DNA from: Flavobacteriaceae bacterium
GTDB taxonomy: Bacteria; Bacteroidota; Bacteroidia; Flavobacteriales; Flavobacteriaceae
Direction: 5' to 3'
Length of the DNA stretch: 5,314 nucleotides
Assembly: GCA_013003145.1 (NCBI GenBank)
Contig: JABDLH010000079.1
Location: 1-5,314, forward strand
The translations under genes and the position numbers were made by a program. Numbering within the stretch: the stretch's first letter is position 1; every line of letters begins with the position of its first letter. Below the pieces are notes generated by a model, which had not been told where the DNA came from, made no database searches, and worked only from the letters and a program-made list of their open reading frames with translations. Positions 1 to 3,913 of this stretch are shown piece after piece.

Positions 1-59
1 TCACTGCAGAAATCAAGCAGCGGATTTGGAAGAAAATGAAACTAGTTTTTTTATGCCAA

Positions 60-110
60 CCTGCCCGAACGTGCCGTCCGGTACCTGCCTACCGCAGGCA
101 GGCGGGCGGG
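60..110 (+). repeat. Bulged palindromic repeat, copy A, with a nested hairpin
   Basis: This is the first copy of the palindrome family also seen at 143-174 and 3739-3767. Its outer arms are CCTGCCC (60-66) and GGGCGGG (104-110), and an inner stem GAACG/CGTCC encloses TGC. After the bulge GGTAC (80-84) this copy carries 19 extra bases (85-103) that copy B lacks. That extra block is centred on another hairpin, CCTGCCT-ACCGC-AGGCAGG (84-102). The arrangement suggests one repeat element sitting inside another. Confidence 0.7.
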
Positions 111-118
111 GGTTACAT

Positions 119-182
119 AGGGACAAAGGGACATAGGGACAACCCGCCCGAACGTGCCGTTCGGTACGGGCGGGAGGGACAA
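119..182 (+). repeat. 8-bp tandem repeat array split by a palindrome
   Basis: The unit AGGGACAA/AGGGACAT occurs head to tail at 119-126, 127-134 and 135-142. After the 32-bp palindrome at 143-174 a fourth unit, AGGGACAA, follows immediately at 175-182. The units flanking the palindrome are identical. Either the palindrome inserted between array units, or the flanking pair is an 8-bp target duplication. The sequence alone cannot separate these two readings. Confidence 0.75.
143..174 (+). repeat. Bulged palindromic repeat, copy B (least altered)
   Basis: This copy is 32 bp. The outer arms are CCCGCCC (143-149) and GGGCGGG (168-174). The inner stem is GAACG (150-154) and CGTTC (158-162) around TGC, and an unpaired GGTAC (163-167) lies on the 3' side only. 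When copy C at 3739-3767 is read on the minus strand it has the same order: outer arm, GAACG stem, short loop, CGTTC, one-sided bulge, outer arm. No protein is encoded, so the element is REP/MITE-like in size, but I cannot tie it to a named family. Confidence 0.75.
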
Positions 183-293
183 TCCATCTCATAAACGAGC
201 TGGTAAGGAGAATACTGCATGCTGCTAACTTAGAACTGCTGACTTTTCATCCGGGGGGCACTTACCCCCGCCCCGGTTATAAGTTAACGCTCC

Positions 294-316
294 ATACTGC
301 AGTAAACATGCAGTAT
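294..316. repeat. Inverted repeat with 8-bp arms
   Basis: The arms ATACTGCA (294-301) and TGCAGTAT (309-316) are perfect inverted repeats around GTAAACA. A third copy of ATACTGCA lies at 212-219. On the plus strand the hairpin is followed by AATT and a run of seven A, so it is not a plus-strand terminator. No gene is close enough to assign it as an operator. Confidence 0.45.
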
Positions 317-395
317 AATTAAAAAAACAGACTAATAAATCTTTAAAGAATATGCTCTGCAGATGGATGTGCACAACCCAATAATTTTCAGGAAT

Positions 396-425
396 AAAAA
401 AACCCTCTTGTTTAAGTGGTCTTTT
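396..425 (-). terminator. Terminator-like hairpin of the decayed tRNA-Leu copy
   Basis: Read on the minus strand, this is CCACTT-AAAC-AAGAGG with one A/A mismatch, followed by seven T (402-396). It sits immediately downstream of the tRNA 3' fragment at 430-446. That is the same relation the strong terminator at 538-568 has to the intact tRNA, so it looks like a diverged copy of that terminator. The stem is weak, so function is uncertain. Confidence 0.4.
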
Positions 426-429
426 GAAG

Positions 430-446
430 TACAGGTGAGCGGACTC
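430..446 (-). pseudogene. tRNA-Leu 3' fragment (T-loop to discriminator)
   Basis: These 17 bases match the 3' end of the intact tRNA-Leu(CAG) at 573-589 with a single difference (C for A). The match continues through the next bases GAAG toward the terminator. Homology stops at the T-loop, where the intact gene continues GAACC but this copy reads CAAGT. No 5' half follows: a hairpin region (475-490) and unrelated sequence take its place. The distance to the parent copy is 143 bp. It is either the remnant of a tandem tRNA duplication or an attachment-site scar. Confidence 0.7.
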
Positions 447-474
447 CAAGTATCGCATAGCTCACGGGACAGGC

Positions 475-490
475 CCTGCCTATCGGCAGG
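475..490. repeat. CCTGCC/GGCAGG hairpin repeat
   Basis: A perfect 6-bp stem, CCTGCC-TATC-GGCAGG. Related CCTGCC/GGCAGG hairpins occur at 84-102 (7-bp stem) and 3350-3365 (7-bp stem, TT loop), so this is one of at least three copies of a second small repeat type in the window. Here it occupies the gap between a tRNA 3' fragment and the next terminator. Confidence 0.6.
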
Positions 491-537
491 CGAGTTCTCG
501 TCCTCTCTTGACCTAAAACCATATCGTATATGTCCAT

Positions 538-568
538 AAAAAAAGCCCTCCCATCAAGGAGAGCTTTT
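538..568 (-). terminator. Rho-independent terminator of tRNA-Leu(CAG)
   Basis: On the minus strand the hairpin AAAGCTCTCC-(TTGAT)-GGGAGGGCTTT has ten pairs including a G-U. It ends in seven T (544-538). It starts 5 bases past the discriminator of the intact tRNA. The A-rich left side could also allow weak termination of plus-strand transcripts. Confidence 0.85.
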
Positions 569-572
569 GAAG

Positions 573-654
573 TACAGGTGAGAGGACTCGAACCTCCACG
601 GATTGCTCCACTAATACCTGAAACTAGCGCGTCTACCAATTCCGCCACACCTGC
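573..654 (-). tRNA. tRNA-Leu, anticodon CAG
   Basis: Read on the minus strand, this is an 82-nt class II tRNA beginning GCAGGTGTGGCGGAA. It has a 3-bp D stem GCG/CGC around a loop containing GGTAGA and an anticodon stem CTAGT/ATTAG. The loop TTCAGGT places the anticodon CAG at 620-618. It also has a long variable arm (TGGA/TCCG stem) and a T arm GGAGG-TTCGAGT-CCTCT. The acceptor GCAGGTG pairs with CACCTGT, which leaves a G1-U72 wobble, and the discriminator is A73 at 573, as expected for leucine. CCA is not encoded. The gene has its own likely promoter and a strong terminator. Confidence 0.95.
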
Positions 655-785
655 ATTGCGCCGCAAATTTAAGTAAATTTTCAAAAAAAACCTTTATTTC
701 CCTAAAAGCTTTGCAACCCTTTGTCATTGCCCAATGCTTTTGGGGTTCTTACCCCCATTAGAAGCTTCGTTCTAGATATTTGTTC
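655..785 (-). other. Porin-tRNA spacer without a clear terminator
   Basis: Downstream of the porin stop lies a hairpin TGGGG/CCCCA (minus strand, 757-741), but it is followed by AAAAGC rather than a T run. A second small hairpin, CATTG/CAATG, lies at 736-725. Further on is a run of eight T (690-683) preceded by only a very weak stem. Operon transcripts may therefore read into tRNA-Leu(CAG) or stop inefficiently in this spacer. Confidence 0.4.
664..671 (-). promoter_or_regulatory. Bacteroidetes -7 element before tRNA-Leu(CAG)
   Basis: Minus-strand TAAATTTG matches the Bacteroidetes -7 consensus TAnnTTTG exactly. It ends 9 bases before the mature tRNA 5' end, which is a sensible distance for a start just upstream of the tRNA. 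No clean TTG is present at the usual -33 spacing; a run of eight T occupies that neighbourhood instead. Confidence 0.5.
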
Positions 786-2129
786 TTAGAAATTATAATT
801 CAAGATCAAGTCCAAATGAAAGAGATCCGTCTTGTTAAAATAGAAATTTGGATTGTCGGGAAAATCTCCGTTGGCAAGTTTGGTCGTCAATAATAATTCG
901 GGTTTTAAGTTCTTAAGTTGCTTAAAATTGAAGAAGAGGTCCAGGTTTATGTGCGTATAGTCCGGAACAGCATACTTGCTCAGATCAGGCCGCAGTACGG
1001 AGGGTTTCCAATGTCGTCCCACGCTAAGAACGGTGGCTACTTCTGCACGCTCCTTAATAATAGGTAAATTGGTTTTATAATATAACACTAAAGCGTGGTT
1101 ATCGGCAGAACCTTCAGTACGCTCCCTCTTCTGGAAACTAAAGAGATCTTCTCGGCCCCACTCCCTCGGTGAAATGAATTGGCCATGGGGCAATATTCGT
1201 TCATAAGCCAAGGATACCGATGATTTATTATACTTATAATTGAACTTGATCCCTAAAACATCCGACGATTTCTGGTCAAAATACCGCAGGGAATCTACAG
1301 AATTGCCTCCATTCCCGATTTGATCCTGATGCAGCCATTCCATTTCCACGCCAAAATTCTGATCGATTTCAAGTTTTGGTTTTAAATAAAAGGAATTCGA
1401 AACATTATCCACAAAATGGTTCCAAAGCTTAATTTTCAGTTTATTGGTAATCTTAAAATCAGAATTTAACAGCACCACAAAATCAGAATTGGTATTGCCT
1501 GCATAACGGTTAGGATCACCTGTTTTACTTCTACCCTCAGGATAGGTTCCAATACTTTCTCCAATACTGAAAAATTCTCCAGTCGATCGAGGTGCTATTT
1601 CATTCAACACCCCCACCTGGAACAAATTTCCCGAATCCGCATGGAATTTATACCAGACCCCTTGTACGAAAGTTGGAATCATCCTACCATCTTCAGGGTT
1701 GACCAGGGGAGAATTAACTTTCATCCTTCCCAAGCGGAAATCATGATTTTGGGTCGAATAGGACCCATACAGCTCACCCAGCACGAACACTACATCATTG
1801 GCCAAGTTCAGCCTATCAAATAACCCTTCTTCATACCTGCTTAATTTTCCAGTGGCTGCGTCTGGTTCGGACAGATCCTGTAATCCAAGATTGGTAGTAT
1901 TGTATAAGGCCGCGGCAATACCGAACTTTGAGTTGAAATTATATTGATATTTAATCTTCCCCCCAGTGGCCAGGGCACTGAAATCCTTAAGACTTCCTTT
2001 ATTCGAGGTAGTCATATAATACGTTCTCCACTGACCTGTCAATTTACCACCACTATTAAGCGTATCTCTTTCCTGGGAAAGAACTAAAAAAGGGATCAGC
2101 AAGCTGAGTGATACAAGCTTTCGCAACAT
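786..2129 (-). CDS. OprD-like outer-membrane porin
   Basis: This 447-residue protein is a predicted outer-membrane beta-barrel. It starts with a typical signal peptide (MLRKLVSLSLLIPFLVLS, cut before QE) and ends in alternating hydrophobic residues closing with Phe (LDLILNYNF), as beta-barrels do. Residues 133-158 contain LGRMKVNSPLVNP, EDGRMIP and TFVQGV, which resemble the conserved early segment of OprD-family porins (TPL, D-R-LP, F-GV). The following region has an APRSTGEF segment. The family forms monomeric channels for small, often charged solutes. The length fits. The gene starts 2 bp after the cytochrome stop codon, so coupling is likely and the substrate may be that of the cytochrome; this last point is inference. 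No strong terminator follows. A beta-barrel is near certain; the OprD assignment is moderate. Confidence 0.75.
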   Translation of the reverse strand: MLRKLVSLSLLIPFLVLSQERDTLNSGGKLTGQWRTYYMTTSNKGSLKDFSALATGGKIKYQYNFNSKFGIAAALYNTTNLGLQDLSEPDAATGKLSRYEEGLFDRLNLANDVVFVLGELYGSYSTQNHDFRLGRMKVNSPLVNPEDGRMIPTFVQGVWYKFHADSGNLFQVGVLNEIAPRSTGEFFSIGESIGTYPEGRSKTGDPNRYAGNTNSDFVVLLNSDFKITNKLKIKLWNHFVDNVSNSFYLKPKLEIDQNFGVEMEWLHQDQIGNGGNSVDSLRYFDQKSSDVLGIKFNYKYNKSSVSLAYERILPHGQFISPREWGREDLFSFQKRERTEGSADNHALVLYYKTNLPIIKERAEVATVLSVGRHWKPSVLRPDLSKYAVPDYTHINLDLFFNFKQLKNLKPELLLTTKLANGDFPDNPNFYFNKTDLFHLDLILNYNF

Positions 2130-2131
2130 AA

Positions 2132-3184
2132 TTATTTATCTTTTGTAATTCCGTATTGCTCTTTATAATACTTTATTATGGGTAAAAACGGTCCATACTT
2201 ATGCTGTTCTGCAGTAAAGTCATCCGCCCAGGGGCCATATGGGGTAGAAACCGGCTTTAGCTTTAGATCTGGATAATCGTTTTCAGTATTTTCTTTATGG
2301 GGCCTCTCAAAACTATTTATATAACCGGCCACATTATAGGCTTCTTCATCACTGAGTTTGGGATTGTCCCATTGAGCCTGACCAAAAGGCATATTACCCT
2401 TAATGAATTCGGCAGCCGTAATTACCCTGTGCATACCCGCACCGTCATTGTAGCTATCTTCTCCCCACAGCGGTGGATATTGGTATCCCTTTTCGGCGTC
2501 CTGATGACGCACCCCCTGGCCATTTTCCCCGTGACATAGAGCACATTCCCTGGTGTATACCACCTTGCCTTTTTCAAGATCTACAGCAGCCTCAGGGATC
2601 TTGATGGGTACATAGCCCTTATACTCCTTTACTTTTTCTTCAGGAATATCTGTACTTAGCCATTCCATGTAGGCGACGATAGCTTTCATTTCCTCAGATT
2701 CGTCGGGCAACTTTTTTCCATTCATACTGCGCTCCATACATCCGTTGATCCTATCTTCTATGCTACCGATCTTATTAGACCGGCCCCTGAATTGCGGAAA
2801 TCGGTCCGTGACCCCTACCCATGACCCTGAACCTGCCTGAGTCCCGGCCTGTAAATGACAGTTAGCACAGGCCAGGCCGTTTCCCGTAAATCGCATATCA
2901 GGATTAGTTGCGGCAGGCCCCATGTACTTACTGCTCTCCGCTATAAGAAGGTATCCGTATTTTACTTCCGGTGGCATACTCTCCAATTCGGAAAGTACAT
3001 CCTTGGGCTGCCACTCTTCCAACTCCACATCAGCCATGGAATCTATCGACGTTGTCGGAGAGGGCTTATACATAAATAAGCCCAGGAAGACGGTGGTGAT
3101 TAATACAAATATGGTCAGAAAGAGCACAAAAAGTTTTCTAACCAACAGATGAAAGTTTTCCATAACATTTTTATTTCTATTCAT
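2132..3184 (-). CDS. tsdA: Diheme cytochrome c, TsdA-type thiosulfate dehydrogenase / tetrathionate reductase
   Basis: A 350-residue protein with an N-terminal hydrophobic segment (about residues 18-39) that acts as a signal or membrane anchor placing it in the periplasm. There are two heme c sites: CANCH (106-110) and CALCHG (214-219). Between them, DRINGCMERSMNG (144-156) carries Cys149, which matches the cysteine that ligates heme 1 in TsdA enzymes. The segment FIKGNMPFG (260-268) supplies Met265 as the likely heme 2 ligand, preceded by Asn264. PPLWGEDSYNDGAGM (237-251) and SFERP (291-295) are further family hallmarks. TsdA couples two thiosulfates to tetrathionate, reversibly in some members. 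Met8 is an alternative start; the longer start is kept, since no ribosome binding site decides it. It is the first gene of an operon with the porin. The family is clear; the reaction direction is not. Confidence 0.85.
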   Translation of the reverse strand: MNRNKNVMENFHLLVRKLFVLFLTIFVLITTVFLGLFMYKPSPTTSIDSMADVELEEWQPKDVLSELESMPPEVKYGYLLIAESSKYMGPAATNPDMRFTGNGLACANCHLQAGTQAGSGSWVGVTDRFPQFRGRSNKIGSIEDRINGCMERSMNGKKLPDESEEMKAIVAYMEWLSTDIPEEKVKEYKGYVPIKIPEAAVDLEKGKVVYTRECALCHGENGQGVRHQDAEKGYQYPPLWGEDSYNDGAGMHRVITAAEFIKGNMPFGQAQWDNPKLSDEEAYNVAGYINSFERPHKENTENDYPDLKLKPVSTPYGPWADDFTAEQHKYGPFLPIIKYYKEQYGITKDK

Positions 3185-3239
3185 TGGATAAAAGTGCTAG
3201 GTGATTGTACGAAGATAGAAGTTCGGGTAAACTCATATA

Positions 3240-3253
3240 GTAATAATTGTTAC
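3240..3253. promoter_or_regulatory. Possible operator upstream of tsdA
   Basis: GTAATAATTGTTAC is a near-perfect 14-bp palindrome (GTAA..TTAC arms with an AATT centre; only one symmetric pair mismatched). It lies 55-68 bases upstream of the tsdA start. Position and symmetry fit a dimeric regulator, but I cannot name one. I found no exact TAnnTTTG on the minus strand of this leader. The closest matches, AATTTTTG and CATTTTTG, each have one mismatch and no well-spaced TTG. Confidence 0.3.
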
Positions 3254-3349
3254 AAAAATGGACTCAAACCAGTTTAACCACGCTACAAAAATTCTATTAC
3301 TAAGTCATTATCGCCTTGCATTGATAAATTCCAGGAGAAATAAGACAAA

Positions 3350-3365
3350 GCCTGCCTTGGCAGGC
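3350..3365. repeat. GCCTGCC/GGCAGGC hairpin repeat
   Basis: A perfect 7-bp stem with a TT loop. It belongs to the same short hairpin type as 84-102 and 475-490. No T run follows on either strand, so it is not a standard terminator. Confidence 0.6.
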
Positions 3366-3433
3366 CCCGAACCATAACTATTCCTGAGCATATCCAGTTC
3401 TCATCGCTGCGCTCAACCGAAATATTCAGGCAT

Positions 3434-3465
3434 AAAAAAAAGCTCTTCCGTTAAGAAGAGCTTTT
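3434..3465 (-). terminator. Terminator hairpin of the decayed tRNA-Leu copy
   Basis: An inverted repeat AGCTCTTC (3441-3448) / GAAGAGCT (3455-3462), extended by A/T pairs, is followed on the minus strand by eight T (3441-3434). It is better preserved than the tRNA remnant beside it. It gives a second stop for leftward transcripts and could work in both directions. Confidence 0.7.
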
Positions 3466-3472
3466 CATGTTG

Positions 3473-3488
3473 TAAAGGCGGAGAGACT
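3473..3488 (-). pseudogene. tRNA-Leu(UAG) 3' fragment
   Basis: Sixteen bases match the 3' end of the intact gene (3587-3602) with one substitution. Homology stops in the T-loop, where the intact gene has CGAAC and this copy has TCCCTCG, the start of another palindromic repeat. Together with the 5' fragment at 3730-3790 it leaves the intact tRNA flanked by the two ends of another tRNA copy. Confidence 0.7.
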
Positions 3489-3489
3489 T

Positions 3490-3507
3490 CCCTCGACTAC
3501 GCTCGGG
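3490..3507. repeat. Imperfect palindrome CCCTCGACTACGCTCGGG
   Basis: An 18-bp imperfect palindrome of a sort that I recognise as frequent between genes in Bacteroidetes; this is from memory, not a search. It abuts the break point of the tRNA 3' fragment and is flanked by ACTTC at 3486-3490 and 3512-3516. A similar but shorter string (ATCGCTGCGCTC) lies at 3404-3415. Confidence 0.45.
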
Positions 3508-3548
3508 ATAAACTTCTCGTCCCTCCTAACTCCCTCGGTTCAGGGCAT

Positions 3549-3579
3549 AAAAAAAGCCCTTCTGTTAAGAAGAGCTTTT
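3549..3579 (-). terminator. Rho-independent terminator of tRNA-Leu(UAG)
   Basis: On the minus strand this is AGCTCTTCT-TAAC-AGAAGGGCT, nine pairs with one G-U, extended by A/T pairs and followed by seven T (3555-3549). It starts 7 bases past the tRNA discriminator. Confidence 0.85.
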
Positions 3580-3586
3580 CACGTTG

Positions 3587-3668
3587 TACAGGCGGAGAGA
3601 CTCGAACTCTCACACCTTTCGGCACTAGATCCTAAGTCTAGCGTGTCTACCAATTCCACCACGCCTGC
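3587..3668 (-). tRNA. tRNA-Leu, anticodon UAG
   Basis: An 82-nt class II tRNA on the minus strand starting GCAGGCGTGGTGGAA. It has a D stem GTG/CAC and an anticodon stem CTAGA/TCTAG. The loop CTTAGGA gives the anticodon TAG at 3634-3632. It also has a variable arm TGCC-GAAA-GGTG and a T arm GAGAG-TTCGAGT-CTCTC. The acceptor GCAGGCG pairs with CGCCTGT, again with G1-U72, and the discriminator is A73 at 3587. CCA is not encoded. A strong terminator follows. The upstream region has no exact TAnnTTTG; the nearest string, TAGTTTAT, is poor. Confidence 0.95.
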
Positions 3669-3705
3669 ATAAACTATTTCAATGTTGCGATACTTAATCT
3701 TATTA

Positions 3706-3738
3706 TGTATCCCCGATACACGCTAGACTTCTAGCGTG
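3706..3738. repeat. Two consecutive hairpins at the tRNA fragment end
   Basis: TGTATC-CCC-GATACA (3706-3720) overlaps by two bases the palindrome CACGCTAGA-CT-TCTAGCGTG (3719-3738). The right arm of the second is genuine tRNA-Leu sequence (5' side of the anticodon stem, read on the minus strand). Its left arm is an inverted copy of it where the anticodon loop should be. This looks like a template-switch or fold-back rearrangement. Confidence 0.6.
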
Positions 3739-3790
3739 CCCGCCCGACTGAACGTCGTTCGGGCGGGTCTACCAATTCCACCACGCCTGC
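3730..3790 (-). pseudogene. tRNA-Leu(UAG) 5' fragment interrupted by a palindrome
   Basis: Reading left from 3790, the minus strand gives GCAGGCGTGG and continues identically to the intact tRNA-Leu(UAG) through GGTAGA. A 29-bp block (3767-3739) follows, and then CACGCTAGA, again identical to the intact gene. Removing the block restores an uninterrupted 32-nt tRNA 5' part covering the acceptor strand, D arm and 5' anticodon stem. Beyond 3730 the anticodon loop and the 3' half are missing. This gene cannot make a tRNA. Confidence 0.85.
3739..3767 (-). repeat. Bulged palindromic repeat, copy C, inside a tRNA fragment
   Basis: Read on the minus strand, the 29-bp element has outer arms CCCGCCC and GGGCGGG and an inner stem GAACG/CGTTC around a single A. 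The one-sided bulge AGTC sits on the 3' side, as in copies A and B. It lies between the D arm and the anticodon arm sequence of the tRNA fragment. The flanks show no target duplication beyond one ambiguous G. Confidence 0.75.
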
Positions 3791-3807
3791 AACAATTACC
3801 CCCAGAC

Positions 3808-3841
3808 TTGCTAAGGGAGTGCAAATATATAGTAATTTTTG
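3808..3841 (+). promoter_or_regulatory. Weak promoter candidate for the M20 peptidase
   Basis: TTG (3808-3810) is followed after 22 bases by TAATTTTTG (3833-3841). This resembles the Bacteroidetes TTG/TAnnTTTG pair but has one extra base inside the -7 element. A start near 3848 would give a leader of about 65 bases. The leader is A-rich and has no Shine-Dalgarno sequence, as is usual in this phylum. Confidence 0.3.
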
Positions 3842-3913
3842 AATTTAAAAATACTTCCTCTTTAAAATTCCAATGTTCTTTTCTATTTTTAAAAGATAAA
3901 CAATTAAAAACCT

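Larger units (their letters stand above)
1..395. other. Gene-free, repeat-rich intergenic stretch
   Basis: I see no convincing gene here. The first 60 bases are open in more than one plus-strand frame; the frame from base 3 reads AEIKQRIWKKMK and runs to a stop at 192-194. It could be the tail of a gene lying left of the window, but most of it reads through palindromic repeats, so I do not call it. The stretch contains a composite palindrome (60-110), an 8-bp tandem array split by a second palindrome (119-182), a G/C-run imperfect palindrome with arms CCGGGG (251-256) and CCCCGG (271-276), and an inverted repeat at 294-316. Between 317 and 395 it is AT-rich with no recognisable signal. Confidence 0.6.
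3185..3424. other. tsdA leader and gene-free spacer
   Basis: This is an AT-rich spacer between tsdA and the second tRNA-Leu locus. It holds the palindrome at 3240-3253 and the hairpin repeat at 3350-3365. No open reading frame of credible composition is present on either strand. The tsdA promoter must lie here if the tRNA terminators upstream work, but no clear -33/-7 pair can be picked. Confidence 0.5.
3425..3488 (-). repeat. 64-bp direct repeat, decayed copy (partner 3539-3602)
   Basis: This block aligns end to end with 3539-3602. Both begin TTCAGG, continue through a terminator hairpin and end in the tRNA 3' end GGCGGAGAGACT. I count four substitutions and two single-base indels. The period is 114 bp. 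The partner copy continues into the intact tRNA-Leu(UAG); this one breaks off at the T-loop. Confidence 0.8.

Noticed and set aside
119..182. CRISPR-like repetition
   Set aside because: The units are 8 bp and head to tail without spacers, and no cas genes are present.
3..194. Plus-strand frame open from the left edge (AEIKQRIWKKMK...)
   Set aside because: The first residues look protein-like, but two thirds of the frame is palindromic repeat and there is no upstream sequence to judge it by. It could be a gene tail and remains undecided.
225..458. 77-codon minus-strand open frame
   Set aside because: It has no recognisable domain, spans hairpins, a terminator and a tRNA fragment, and lacks a credible leader.
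412..684. 90-codon minus-strand open frame containing AGVAELVDALVSG
   Set aside because: It is a translation of tRNA-Leu(CAG) and its decayed copy; this peptide pattern is a known artefact of reading through tRNA genes.
741..757. Terminator for the porin operon
   Set aside because: The GGGG/CCCC hairpin is followed by AAAAGC rather than a T run on the transcribed strand.
2297..2539. Plus-strand open frames opposite tsdA and the porin (also 1641-1823, 2855-3152)
   Set aside because: They are shadows of real minus-strand genes, with no independent support.
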